A DNA stretch of 64,000 nt from Icerya purchasi (GCA_039619475.1 CM077115.1:598077643-598141642), one strand, 5' to 3'. Positions 34,240 to 46,236 are shown, counted from the first letter of the stretch. Notes: generated from the sequence alone by a model not told the origin. Made by a program: numbers and translations.

Positions 34240-35575
34240 CTCGGTTCTACTATAAACAGCAGATTTTCTGCCAAAAAATTTTAATCGGATTGGAAAAATG
34301 GTCGCTTCCTGAACGAAAGACAGTCAGTCAGCAAAAAATCGAATGCTCTTTCTACCCGCGCCGTAGACTGCAATTAATAAGAATGTTCCCCGAATGATAT
34401 TTTCAATACGATAGGATTTTATAAACAGCTCTCATTCCGATAGCAGTTGTTGAGCAGCGCTTACTATGATTATAGCGAATTTACGATGTTATATCACGGC
34501 AAGTGTACTAAATGCTCTATAAGGATCCTTTTAGATTAGAAATCAGTGCGCTCAATATTCCACCCGTTGCAGTTGGTCAATCGTAACACTGATATTTCTA
34601 ATAATGCAGTAATGTCAGGACGTAGACTTGGACGGAGTGCGGAATATTGAACGAGAGATACGTAATCGAACAATAAGGAAGTTTGGCCGATTTTCGGTCT
34701 GCTTAAGGTTGAAAATTCATCGGGAGCCGTTACAAATGGCCGCTATCAAAGCTTCGTATTTCAATTATCCATAATATATCCGATAATAGAGATAATAAGT
34801 ATTTTCTTCCGATAGCGCCGAACCTTTGTATTAAACGAGATCATGTAAAAATCAAATCAATCGGGTGGTTAAAAAACCAAAATGCGAAACTTTCCGCCAA
34901 AAAGTGAGACCCTAATCGCAATATTTCTTCTACTTGCACTGGCAGGTGTGTTTAACATTCTGCAAGCCGAAAGAGTGAACGACGACATTACACAAAGATA
35001 TCCCTTAGCGAAACGGGTATAGGCTATTATTCGTTTTTCAGCGCTTTTCGTTACGCAAGAGATACCATTATAGTCAACCGGTTTTTCACAGCCACATTCG
35101 CGGCTTGATTTAGACGGTCTACGAAGTCGTGGTGGTCTGCAGCATGTAATTAGTACAAAGCGTAAGCTGTTAGGCGTGACTGATGGCTTCGTGTAAATAA
35201 GAGTGTCATCTTCTCTTTTACCTTCGAACTAGCTACTTTTCATTACAGCCTCTCCATATGTCGTACGAAATCTTCTCAGCAACCAAACACTTATATTTTT
35301 CCCATTCTTAAGAAACGCTAACCCAATCTACGATTTTAATTCACAGAGCCATAACGTCCCCATATTGCTATTCCACGCAACACTGAGCCTTACCAAGATA
35401 GCAAAAATTCCCCATATTATTATTAGTATACTGAATTACGGAATTTCATTTCAAAAGTTTTTCAGTTAGAATAACAACGTAGGCGACTTTGTAGGCTCCA
35501 AATAATAATTAACCGAATTGAATGAAACATAATGAAACGCGGGCTATGTAATCTATGATTTATTAATTATCAACA
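34240..35575. other. Noncoding stretch, no gene recognised
   Basis: Moderately complex, non-repetitive sequence. No conserved frame, element end or RNA gene is seen. Confidence 0.4.
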
Positions 35576-35589
35576 AGAATGTGTATTAT

Positions 35590-35800
35590 TATTATTTTTC
35601 GACTTTGGCCATCTGAGGACCACGGAAATATTACACGAATAACGCCAGCTACATTTCGTTCCTCCCCATTTTCTTTCGTTTGTTTGCCCAATATTCTTTC
35701 ATTTTATCCGAGTGCGCTTTCTTCATTTCTTCTGTCCACTTTCGCCCTGTTTTCTTCACTGTGTCCTTCCGGAATCCTTAAAAAGTCTGAACCTTCCGAC
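35590..35800 (-). pseudogene. RTE-like LINE extreme C-terminus (tentative)
   Basis: Minus-strand codons read KWTEEMKKAHSDKMKEYWANKRKK and then run out near 35640; the next phrase is similar to a 'gtggtcctcagatggccaaa' UTR. A basic K-W-T/S-E-E-...-H-S-..M..YW tail is common at the end of arthropod RTE-like polyproteins and would follow the segment seen at 60171-60458. Assignment is by pattern only, and the fragment is about 200 bp. Confidence 0.45.
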
Positions 35801-35929
35801 TGAACTTGTTTCTGTCTTCAATTTCACTTTCGCTGATCCCCATCTGTTCCAAATTTCTTTTTACTTGTACTATCCACAGTATCCTATTATTATTAATAGG
35901 TATATTAGTTATTAATTATAGTATAGAAC

Positions 35930-36480
35930 AGATTCAGTAAACCTAAACTTGGACTATAAAATCCTATGTTGTTCTTTTACTACATTAAATGCACACATAT
36001 AATAGGAAGCCCCCTTGTACAATTGACAATAATAATCCTGCTACTCGCGCTAAATGAGCGCATTTGCGGATTAAGATAAATTATATTGTAAGTTACATTG
36101 TAAAAATTACAAAATAAATTTTGATTTTTGATTTGATTTGAATTTCAGATTCAGATTTAACTTGATCAATACAACGTCATTCTTAGCCCGATCCCTAAAA
36201 TTGTTTTCTGTCACAAAAATTGGTCCCAAAATGTGACATACTGCATATGAGATCGTGTTGATCGTGCGCGACGTCGTCCAAGCGTTTCGGCTGTCCTTTC
36301 TTGTAAATAAAGAATCATTTTTTTTTTTTTGTCGCGCAGTCGGAAAGAATGACCCTGTCAATTTTCCTCGTTCTGCATGAAGTATAAAAGTGATGGAGTT
36401 GGGGTCCGGGGTGTCCCTAGGCGGGATTAAGGGGCTGAACCACACCAACGACCGAGTTTAAATATATAGGTATATAGGTG
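35930..36480. other. Noncoding stretch
   Basis: A 'ttttgatttttgatttgatttg' phrase occurs at 36119-36140. No gene recognised. Confidence 0.4.
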
Positions 36481-36485
36481 TATAT

Positions 36486-36832
36486 CAATTACAACGTAAT
36501 TCTTAGGCTACCCCCCATTCGAAAAAATGTCCCAATTTTATGTAACGTTTATTATATTTTATAGGATTTTTGTTATTGTTATTTAAAAAATGTCACAATT
36601 TTATGTAACGAAATATGTAACGAAAAAATGTCTTAATTTCATATAACGGAAGGTAAATGTTAGAATAGGATTTTTGTGGTTATGTTATTTTTTGTGTGTG
36701 TTGATGCCATTAAGAATTACGTTGTAAATTTTTATTATTTTATACAAAGTATAGAAGAGAAAGGAGACATAAATGAAAGCAAGAGGGGTCAAGGGGCACA
36801 GCCCCTTGCGAGGCCGAAATGGCCGAGTTTTT
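36486..36832 (-). repeat. Dispersed repeat R2, copy 2, containing a MITE-like unit
   Basis: This is the inverted counterpart of 4676-4984. The MITE-like inner unit is bounded by ttacaacgtaattctta (36489-36505) and its reverse complement taagaattacgttgtaa (36711-36727), giving 239 bp here against 199 bp in copy 1. The extra length comes from a duplicated 'aatgtc.caattttatgtaacg' block (about 36526-36615). The outer 100 bp, ending in 'cgaggccgaaatggccgag', runs into a 100-bp AT tract. Both copies therefore have the same microsatellite-bounded end. Confidence 0.7.
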
Positions 36833-36881
36833 ATATATATATATATATGTATATATATGTATATATGTATATATGTATATA

Positions 36882-36933
<52 letters not shown>

Positions 36934-36940
36934 TATAGGA
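36833..36940. repeat. Long imperfect (TA)n/(TATG)n microsatellite
   Basis: About 105 bp of TA repeats interrupted by periodic G. It produces several artificial Ile/Tyr-rich frames on both strands that are not genes. Confidence 0.95.
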
Positions 36941-37144
36941 AATTAGAATTTTATGCCCATCATATTTTAGCTGCATCTGTACAGGAAGAGCACGAGATGC
37001 GAAATTAAATGTATACAAAGACGAAACTGTTACATTTTGTTGCCAATTGTTTCACAATAAAGTTTTACGTAATAATTATGAAGTATCGAAAGCATTGTTC
37101 GCGAATAGTAAAATAAAAAACAATACAATTGACAGAAACTATTA

Positions 37145-37195
37145 TTTATGAAATATTACAGCACCAACATGTTTCGTAGTGATATCACCTGATGA
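37145..37195 (-). repeat. Penelope-type terminal fragment (tentative)
   Basis: The minus strand reads 'ctacgaaacatgttggtgctg'. It has a gaaa box followed by a palindromic acatgt, the same layout as gaaa-acgtt in the better hammerheads. A ctgatga exists only on the plus strand (37183-37189). It looks like a scrambled Penelope terminal repeat; the same gaaacatgtt phrase recurs at about 47349. It is not a folded ribozyme as it stands. Confidence 0.3.
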
Positions 37196-37680
37196 ATAAT
37201 AATTTCTGGCAATTATATTGCTTTTTATTTTTTGGTTATAAAATTTTGAATACATATTATACACTTGCTAGTGTTTATAAATGAATATTTAATACTATCA
37301 TTTCGTAACTTTATGTTCAGAAATTCCAGCCTAAATTAAATCTAAACTAAATTCAAACAGAAATTAGGTCAAAAGATGTAAAAATGGCTAGTAGAAAGAA
37401 AACTGCGCCTATCGAAATAATTTATCTTTCACCGCAGCTAAACAGGAAGTTATTTAAAAAACCCCATCCGGTCTAATGGAGTTTCGATTCGGACAAAGAA
37501 TCGGAGTAACAAATTATTTTCGAAGAAAGCATTATGGACTAATGCGTTTTATGTGAGAAACGCCTAAAATAGTGACGAATGGTGGTGGCACAGCTAGGAT
37601 AGAAGAACAGGAGCAGTTGAAATGTTCAAATATAATAAGTTAATAATAACCGATATAATAAACAATTATAACAAACGAAT

Positions 37681-37730
37681 AAGCTAAATTTTCTTACTTA
37701 GTAACGTTTTCGGGCATTATCAGCTAAACC
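37681..37730 (-). ncRNA. Damaged hammerhead of the Penelope family
   Basis: The minus strand reads tttag, then ctgataatgccc, then gaaaacgtta and ctaagtaag. Relative to the intact copy at 37781-37820 about 7 bases are missing, removing the end of ctgatga and the 5' strand of stem II. Stem I (tttag/ctaag) and the palindromic stem III (aacgtt) are kept. It should not self-cleave. Confidence 0.7.
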
Positions 37731-37780
37731 ATGATGTGAACAGATTGTGATTTAGAATATTTATATTTGTTCACATATTG

Positions 37781-37820
37781 TTTTAGCTGATGATGGGTTA
37801 TGCCCGAAAACGTTACTAAG
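37781..37820 (+). ncRNA. Minimal type I hammerhead ribozyme motif
   Basis: All conserved hammerhead elements occur in order. Stem I 5' side tttag (37782-37786); core ctgatga (37787-37793); one unpaired t; stem II gggt/gccc (37795-37798 with 37802-37805, loop of 3). Then gaaa (37806-37809); stem III aacgtt (37809-37814), which is a self-complementary palindrome; cleavage-site nucleotide a at 37815 (a U-H site). Last is stem I 3' side ctaag (37816-37820), pairing with tttag including one G-U. Cleavage is predicted between 37815 and 37816. Short palindromic stem III is a known feature of Penelope-associated hammerheads, which may work as dimers. This is the best-formed copy in the window. Confidence 0.75.
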
Positions 37821-37899
37821 TAAGAAAATTTATCTTATATTGTTTGTTATAATTGTTTATTAAACCCTGTTGATATTAACTTATTATACTTATATATTT

Positions 37900-39585
37900 A
37901 ACGAACAGTATGAAAAAAGATTCTTCATTAAGTTGAAGTGTTATCGGGAAAAAAAGACAAACGTTTTTTATTCTTTTTTAATCGACAAATTAAACAAATT
38001 TATAGTGGCAGAATAATATAGCAGCGAGATAAACGAGGATACGTCATGCGAGTTAGGCAGCCATGTCGAACAGACCAAAACCGTGCACTAACTTATAGAG
38101 TGATATACATATTTATGCTTTTAGAGGGGGATGGGGGGACTCTATTTTCCATTTCATAATTAAAACATTTTAGAGAATTAAATTTCGCAGCCGAACATGG
38201 CGCTTTATAATATTTTTAAAAGAATTCCGGGTAAAAAAGGGCAGCTTGCGATAGTGTGCATTTCATAGTTGACCGGCATTAGCTGTTAAATCGCTCGAAA
38301 GAGCATACATGGACAATAATAACTTTATGCCATTTGGCCGTTGGCAGTTATTCGCCGACGCTACGTTCAAATGTAAGAGTGCCCTTTCGAAAACCATTCG
38401 TACGCTCAGACACTTTCGCCTTTTATAACTTGTCACCTCGGTCGCCCTCTCTGTCGCTCGTCCGCAGAGAAATCATAAAATTAGCAAACCGCTCGGCGCG
38501 CTACACCAACAGATGGCGGTCGCACGGTCGATTCTCTTGCATGACTTAGCGCGGCAATAATAACGGAACCTTTGAAAACGCACTTGTTATCTTTTCCGAA
38601 TAACTTCAAAGCGAATAAAAATTAATTAGCAAATACGGAGCCGGCTCCTCGCTGCAGACATGCCAAATGCTAAGCCAATCTAACATTTCCTTCTCCGTCT
38701 GTGCGAACGGTGTACGCTATGCGCTGTGCGCTATGCGTTGGCGGCTGAAATTGTCTTCCACAAGTGGCTGCTGTACGCAACGGTTAAACATATAAAAATA
38801 GTTCGTACACGCACACCTCTCTGCATATATGCATTACACGCCTGATTATGAATAGACTTGCTCCGATGAAATATTACCCCGGTGGCCTCTGCTAAATAAT
38901 GATGGCCTCTATTCCGAAGAAGCTGTCTGCTGGCGGTTATTAAAGAATGCGCAGTTCGGAGAAATACTTTTCATTGACGACTCGGTTTTCTGCGAAAAAA
39001 TGGCCGCATCTTTTTGTTCCCGTTTCCAAAAAGCAGCGAAGCATTTTTTTTCCCCATACCAGAAGCGGAATCGAGGAAGAAGTTTTTTTTTCGAAATTCT
39101 TCTTTTGATCCGCAGCTGCTCACATTCGCAAGATCGATTACGCTGAATAACGATTCAGAGGCTCATGTTGGTAAAATAGCAGGAAAAATGACCGGCTTAA
39201 TGACAGTGCCGCATCCGGGAATCGTACACACACACGCACATTGTGCTTAGTCTAATAACTCCGCACATTAAGATTCCGTAGCAGCAGTTGCTAGGGACTA
39301 TGCTGTAAATCGTGTATGATTTCCGAGAATTTTTCTAATATCTCTCGAACGCGCTGATAAAACAATAAATTCCCTAAAAAATAGTTTTAGAGTTGTCGCG
39401 ATAGTTGCCAGAACAATTGGACTACCGAGTGTCGTGTGTCCTGAGTTGGCTGTGGAGCGATGGCGAGTGAAAATTACCAAAAGCGAAATGATTGCTTAAT
39501 ATTCTATGGGGGAAAAGCAAAACATATATGTGTGTCGTACACACGCTGCTGTGCCTTTGCACTAAACGCCAAAAACATTTACAAT
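37900..39585. other. Noncoding stretch; 38.3-39.3 kb is more complex
   Basis: About 38320-38980 is CG-richer and non-repetitive, comparable to the patches at 3.2-3.8 and 11.7-12.7 kb. It could be conserved noncoding or an exon of a gene outside the window, but no domain or splice structure can be supported. Confidence 0.4.
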
Positions 39586-39597
39586 ATCAGTACAGAA

Positions 39598-40400
39598 GCC
39601 TTGTGGTCTACGGCGGACTAACGGGGGGCGGAAGGGGCGGCCCGCCTCAAGCATCTGGTCCTGGGGGCCTCCAAACGCCTCCACGTTCCCTTGATCAAAT
39701 CCTAAACATAGCTTTAAAAATATGCTTAGTACCTATCTAAGAGGTGTGGTTTGGAGTTGGGAGGTCCCATACAAATATCATCCCATACAGACAAAATACG
39801 AATAAATAAATACAGCCTGTACCAGTAATTTACAAAATTTTAAAATAAAATTACTACTACTGCTAATCTTTCTAATGTCTATATAGTTTTCGTTCCAGTC
39901 TCACTTATGTATTGCACTTTGTATCTTTTTTACCATCCTCGGCCCTTTGCTAAAGGTTATCTTATATCATTATAGATATAATATAGATAGTATAATGTCC
40001 GTGCTTTCAATTGAAAGAAAAGTTTCAAAAGAAATTTATTTCACCGAAGTTATTGAGGTGTTCAGTAAAATGAAGGCACGAAAACACATATAATAATATG
40101 CTATAATAGCTACATACTTACTGAAAATAAAAACTACCTATTACTAGTACTTTAACTAATTGTTCTTTTTTTTCCGATCGATTCGTATTTTATTTTCCTC
40201 ATCCATATCCATATTCTATGGATGTTTATTTAAGTCGAATTTAAATTTCACTTGCAAGATTTTAACTAAATGAACATAAACACTTATACATACAAATGTG
40301 AACTGAATAAAATGATTGTAAAATAACATCAACTTCTTAAACTGGGGGCCTCATTCAGCTTTGCCGCCCCGGGCCTCTGACGAGCTTAGTCCACCTACTC
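39598..40400. repeat. Possible insertion with GC-rich ends
   Basis: A 75-bp GC-rich patch (39608-39682, with ggggggcgg and ggggcggccc) and another at 40345-40392 (ctgggggcctc, gccgccccgggcc) flank about 650 bp of AT-rich DNA. The reverse complement of the right patch begins ggtggactaag and contains ggggcggc. The left patch begins ggcggactaac and also contains ggggcggc. The ends may therefore be weak inverted repeats of one insertion. No protein is recognised. Confidence 0.3.
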
Positions 40401-42290
40401 GCATCTAAAGAACACGACTGCGATGGCCGTTAAGTGGTCGGCTATTTAAGCAGAAATTTTACAACTCGGGTAAAATTTTCTCTCTGAGCTGATAGTGTTC
40501 AACGTGATGATGATGGTTGTAGTTTTTGGGTGTAATGGCAAACCAAAAAAAAAAAAAAAAAAAAAAACAAATGTACAAATGACAACGAAGTCGTTCTTTT
40601 TCGAAAGATTCGTACAACAAAGCTCAGCGCAGGATTTCGATTTTGACTGTTCTGCAATTTTCAGAGTAGTAGGCCAAAACGACGAACTGGTGCGTACAAC
40701 AAGTGTCAACTTTGACGGTATACAAGCTAAACGTCAGACCAGCAGAGAAGTTAACTTTACGACAATGGTACATATAACGCTATAATCGTAACGTTTTATT
40801 TCTGTTAGCAAGTTTCGTAATAACATCTGTGCTGTTCACTAATCATGCTGATGTAAACATGCTCTGCGAGCTCTTTCGTCACTAAAATTTTTAGCCTGTC
40901 CTGTTTCTCGGCTTTCTCGGAAGTTGCTCAACAACTCTGCCCGTATCGGAAGAGTCCAACAAGTAAAGACGGCCAAGAAACTAGCTAACCAACTAGCCTC
41001 CCTCATTGTTTCGTACTAGAAATAGGTTCCTCGCAATTAACCCTTTGTCAAATTTAACGTTATTTAAGAAAACCGATTATGCGTACCTTTCTCAGTTCAC
41101 ATAAAAGCTCTTATTTAGCGAAAACTAGTGAATTTTAAACTTTCATCGTCGGAAACACAGTTCAGGCTGTTTCCAGGAAAATGTCTTTTTTAAGTTTTTC
41201 GACACGTTTCAGCTTTATCTTCTCCATACAGCCGTAATATCGAGCGGGCAAACGAAATCGTAATAATATAAATACATAATATGACAGCAGTAAAATAAAA
41301 CTTACCACTATTCTAAAGAATTCTTCGATCTCAGCTGTATCTATGCCGGATGAGATAATTCACGCGCCTAAAAATGAATACAACAAAAAAATAATCATTA
41401 GAAACAGAATAAAACAAGTTTAAAAGTACACTATAATGTGCACGATCGTAGAGAACATTTATTAATACGTTAATTTATGGGTTTTTTTGCAGTTCCGGTA
41501 ATAAAATGCTCGCCATCACATCGCCGCTGAAAATGTTTTCACCTAAACAATGGAAACACACAGATTCATTTCAAAGCAAAAGTCAACTGCGCATATTTCT
41601 TTCCTCTCCTATTACACGTCGATTGACGACACCGTCGTCAAAAAGCCTTATACGCGATAAATGCTCTATTGCCATTATCACGTATAAGTAATTCGAACAC
41701 GTCGTTATGTCCAAAAAAAAAAAATCGAAATAAATACAATACTAAAATTTTTTGTCAACTGCTACGAAACGTTCTTCTCCATAGTTTTCCTCAGTGCTTT
41801 CTAGTCACATATCTACACTATCTTGGCTAATTCCATTGTAACGCCTTCGACTTTTTTTGTCTGGTACATTATCTCTTTCCGTGTTTTCATATTCAAATCC
41901 AAAAAAAAAAAAAAAAAAAGGAAAGAAAGAAATTCTTTTCTTTTTTTACGTCACCCCAAAGCAGTTTGTTCGATCGAAATACCGGGGAACTACTGCTGTT
42001 ATACATAATAACTAATTCATAATTTGAAATAAGAATGTTTGCGGGCGCATTTCGGTCAGGACTTTCATTCCGCGACAAGAGATAGTTATTTACACATACG
42101 ATTTCCACAGTAATCTAGGTCGGCGGCCGTCTGTATTAGTGATATCAAGTAAAACGGAGTGGGAAAATAACAATTAGCCTGAATCCAGTTTTATAATATG
42201 TAGCATCTACGTTTTTATCTCGATTTTAACCCTAAAATAATGAGTGAGAATTTCTTTCTCACAACAGGAAGGCTGAACGGGTCGAATAAA
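40400..42290. other. Noncoding stretch with poly(A) runs
   Basis: A runs occur at 40542-40566, 41715-41724 and 41900-41919. No conserved coding frame is seen; the frames here are shadows of homopolymers. Confidence 0.4.
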
Positions 42291-42298
42291 AATAAAAC

Positions 42299-42440
42299 AT
42301 TCTTATTTATTCATTTATTTCTTTTTTTATTTTTATTTATTTCTTCATTTATTTCTTTTTCTATTTTTATTTATTTATTCATTTCCCTTTTTATTTTTAT
42401 TGATTTACTCATTTCATTTTTTATTTTTAGTTACTTATTT
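42299..42440. repeat. (TTTA/TTTC)n simple repeat
   Basis: A degenerate tetranucleotide-type array (TTTATTTATTTC and variants) of about 140 bp. It produces an artificial Phe/Ile/Leu-rich frame. Confidence 0.9.
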
Positions 42441-42444
42441 TTCT

Positions 42445-44200
42445 AATATTAATATCACGAAATATTAAAATAATAAATTTGAATAGTTTCTTAATTCGCA
42501 TTATGCCTCGCCATAAGCATTGTTGGCGCGTCGAATAATAATGAAAAAATAATTAAATTTGTTGATAGTTTGTTTTTTTTTTTAAATAAAATAAAAATGT
42601 TTTGTCGGCATAATTACGTTAAACTCGATAATTCTATCAATCATTTTAATCGGAAGGATTTTATTTTACTTTTACTTCAACCCCTGAAGCAACATAAAAA
42701 CTTAATAGGAAATTTCTGTTTATAAACCAGACGTAGTAATTATAATACCGGCAACCTAAATAGACAATTGTGCGAATCTGACACAGCGACTTTACTTATC
42801 GTTAAGCCAAATTTTCTTCTACGGCACGCTGGAATACAGCGGCTTAATCTATTCTTGTCCCATTTCGTCATCTTAATAAGGGACAAAAATAAGGAAGAAC
42901 CGTATTGCCTCCTGCTGAAAGTGGAATTGGCAGCAAGGAGGTATCCTTTGTTAGAATGCCCGTAATAAGAGAACAGAAAAAAAAAAAAAAAAGTAGGCTT
43001 AGAAAGAAACTAAAATAATTAGTAAGAAAAGTGAAGATTCCATCTCTGCGATGAATAAAAAGAAACAATTTTTCTTCTTTTAAATAAAATAAAATAAAAG
43101 CAATTACACACACAAAAAAAAAAAAAAAAAATTCTTCTAAAATAAAAAAATAAAACAATTTGGGAATCCCTTAATTAAAATACGGTAAAGAAGAAAAAGA
43201 AATCTAAGTAAGGGTTGCAAATAAGAGAATAAGCTTTAATTTATTAAAAAATATATCACAAACACTTTTCCATATTTAACCCATGTAAAATACTAAAATT
43301 CACATTTATACCCGAATAATCAAGTAGATTATTTAAAAACTTCATACACTATTGTCCGAGTTAAATTCTACGCGACGCGACACTTTTACAAATAAATTGG
43401 GCATTCGTAATAACTAGAACTTAAAGGATATTAAATAAGTTTAATCATTCCACAACGGAAAAGCAAGGTCTCTAATTTTTCGCTATATATTATGTACGAC
43501 TGCTATGGCATGAAAGACTTAGTTTCAATGTGATCCTATAAACATCGTAGCCATATCGCGAAAAGGCTAGAGTTCCTTAAGACTAAAAATATCGCTGACA
43601 TCTTTTCGACGATGAAATGAAGTTCAGTACGTAAAAAGCCAAGGAAATCTGCCGAAGAATTATTAATACCTCCTAATCTTTCGAAGATAGCAATCCCAAA
43701 TGAGATGATCGCGTAGCATTATTTTATTCTTTAAAACTATTAACGCCATTACCCGTTCACCAATTCTTCCAGCACCCAATTCAGACATTGTATACAAAAG
43801 AGCAATAATAGTTCTCGAATTTCATCGATGTTCGCCATCAGACATTTAAAACCGAGCACTAAAACTAGTCGATGTAACGCAATTCATCTCAAGAATATTA
43901 AATTGCGAAATGAATAAAAGCAAAAAATTTCGTCTAATTTTGTTCTTTGATCGACGCGTTAGAAAATTTCTTCGGAAATAACAGAGGGGGGATTAGTTCA
44001 GACAATTCGATTAGAAACTGATAAAATGAAGAAACTAAAATAAAGAAAAGTGAACAAAGAAGAAAATGACGAAGTAAAAGAAACATGAAGCAAGTATAGG
44101 AGGAAGCCATAATATTAGCATATTAGAAAATATTAAAACGATCAAAGAAAACCGATATCACACAAAACTGCACCTCATATGTAGACGCGCATTACCCGAT
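42445..44200. other. AT-rich noncoding stretch
   Basis: Homopolymers at 42976-42992 and 43114-43131. No gene recognised. Confidence 0.4.
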
Positions 44201-44204
44201 ATTT

Positions 44205-44600
44205 CTCACATCCGGATTTCCACTTCAAAATTGGACTTCTCGGAGAGTGTCGAAAAAATTTGGAAAAAAATATTTTTTTCCGAACGTGTGTAACACATAG
44301 ATAAAAAATCTTACTTAAAAACAAAAAAAAAAAAAAAAAAAAGGACCCCCCATATTCTATTTAACGAAACTTCCGCAGTTGGTAAAAAGTTTTAAATTTT
44401 CAAAAATTCCGAACTAGTTCTTAAATAATTACTGTATATATTTTTTTCTAGTTTAAAATAGTCGGATTTTCAACTTTAAAATTAGGCTTTTCGGACTTTA
44501 AAAAATTCGTAAAGACTTTTATCAACAGAAATCGTGTTCTTTGCGGATAGTAAAAGAATATTCCGTTTCATTAAAAATTCCGAACTTAAAAGAAAGTTTT
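44205..44600 (+). repeat. R1-related repeat, two diverged tandem blocks
   Basis: Two similar blocks (about 44212-44415 and 44460-44600) each follow the R1 order: ggattttcaacttNaaaattNg, cttttcgga, tcgaaaa, a-rich, tttccgaacNtg, then ttaacgaaactt and gttggtaaaaag. The duplicated layout mirrors R1 copy 1 at 1290-1710, although sequence identity is clearly lower. The assignment is tentative. Confidence 0.4.
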
Positions 44601-44609
44601 GAAAACCGA

Positions 44610-45770
44610 GCAAAATTACATCCTGCCCTGCTATCGATTATGGCGATTAAAAGTTTTCAATTATCTTGTAAATAAATTTAATTTTCGGCATCTAAATTTC
44701 CAACTTAAAAACCGGCCCCGTATTGAAAATCCGAAAATTCAGAAAAATTTACAGCGGAAAAACGAACTTTTTTATAAATATCATCGATTTAGTGTTAAAT
44801 TTTTACCCGCCTATTTTCTATTTTTTTTTTAGAATAAAAGCTGGGGTAAAAATTATGTAGAAATATATGAAAAATTAAAAATCTTTTAATTTTTATTTAT
44901 TTATTCATTGGTATTTACTACCGCTTCATTTAAATCGGAATTACTTTTGGTACAAAATTCTTAGGGAGATATTTTTAAGCTTTAACCGTTCGTCAAACTA
45001 CTTATCTTAAGAAAATACAGATTAATAAGAATAGAATGTTTTTAGTTATTATTACCGTTATTTCCTTTGTATAGAAGCCAAAAAGAAATTATGATGGCAG
45101 CCTGTAAGTAACTCCAAATTTGAATTATTACAAATAGAAATGAACCGCATTCATACACGTTATCGCGAAGATTTATTATTTTCAAACGGATGCTAGCGAG
45201 GGTGTATAGAAAGCGATGATTCCAAGTTTAATATGTCGTCATAATAATTAAGTAGCTACATAAATATCAGAAGGCAAGCTGGAATGCGCAGCAGATGTAA
45301 CTGAAAAGACGATTTCACTGCGGAAAATAAACAAACTTTTGCGACGTACATTTAAGAGTTCTGTTAGCAGCAAGATGAAATTAATTAATAATCCGTCAAA
45401 TATACCCCGCCATTTCGTTTAATAGTTTTTCTTATGCAGTCATTTACCCGGCTATAGATTCAGAGCTGTCACTTGAAACGTAATTGAATCTATATGATAC
45501 ATTCGTTATTGAGCATCCTTTTTCATTCGTATTCGTCGCGTTGATTTGATGATATGTTCTTTGAAGTCTCATTACCGAATGAAGAGTTAGCCAACATCGA
45601 TTAACCGGTGGTTTTACACTCCCTCGCAGGCCGCTGAAATACAGCAGAAGCTCGATGATAATTCAAAATCTCACGATTTATGATTTGGTTCGGAAAAAAA
45701 AAAAAGTAATACCGATTTTCGTAACGATCAATCCTTTTGTCTGTCTCTACAATCTAATCTTCGTTTCTAA
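44610..45770. other. Noncoding stretch, no gene recognised
   Basis: AT-rich. No coding similarity or element boundary is supported. Confidence 0.4.
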
Positions 45771-45779
45771 TATCTGGTG

Positions 45780-46169
45780 TTCTTTGAGTTTCCTTCACTT
45801 CCCCGTTCTGTTGTCATTTCTATGATTTGCTTGCGTTTTGGCCATTCTGCTCTCCCTTCCCCTCGTTTATTCCCTTGTCTCCTCTCCAAATTGTAATCTG
45901 CACCATAACGAAGCGGTGGTTTGTGACGCCTATCACATCTTTTTTGAGTGTCCATTCCTTTCTGTCGAACGTTGTATTCTCTGTATTCTTGTTTACTGAA
46001 ACTCAACCTACTCCTTATTGTGCATCTTATATTTTGTCCTTCCCCTCGTCATCCATTATTTCATCCGTTAGTTCCTCTATATTGTCCATATCTGACCGAC
46101 TTAAAATTTAACTAACTGCTCTTTTCTTTCTTGCCGTTTCTGGGTGTCAAAGGGCGGTTAAAAAAAAAA
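45780..46169 (+). pseudogene. LINE family B 3' end with poly(A)
   Basis: In pieces the plus strand encodes a knuckle of the form C-x-LHHNEAVVCDAYHIFFECPFLSVER, the C-terminal zinc region after RNase H, then PYCASYILSFPS. It matches the copies at 47709-48175 and 59766-60160 in wording. The 3' UTR 'cgtttctgggtgtcaaagggcgg' leads to an A run (46160-46169). Truncated at about 45780. Frameshifts separate the segments. Confidence 0.72.
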
Positions 46170-46198
46170 GATTGCGATGATAATAATAGTAATAATAG

Positions 46199-46204
46199 TG
46201 ATAA

Positions 46205-46227
<23 letters not shown>
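46199..46227. repeat. (AATC)n microsatellite
   Basis: About six AATC units. Confidence 0.9.

Positions 46228-46236
<9 letters not shown>

Larger units (their letters stand above)
37629..37890. mobile_element. Palindromic pair of Penelope-type terminal repeats
   Basis: The left arm (about 37629-37730) and right arm (about 37781-37889) are imperfect reverse complements around a 50-bp centre. Both contain 'gcccgaaaacgttactaagtaag' followed by 'aaaattta.ctt', and a tail with 'tgtttgttataattgttta'. The same tail words occur, diverged, downstream of the Penelope frame at 54775-54836. They are thus two terminal repeats of that family in head-to-head inverted arrangement, without any coding sequence between them. 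Confidence 0.75.

Noticed and set aside
36676..37018. Overlapping frames of about 80-110 residues on both strands rich in Tyr and Ile
   Set aside because: They are translations of the long AT microsatellite at 36833-36940 and have no independent coding evidence.
42240..42446. 68-residue hydrophobic frame resembling a membrane protein
   Set aside because: It comes from a TTTA/TTTC simple repeat; the hydrophobicity is a composition artefact.
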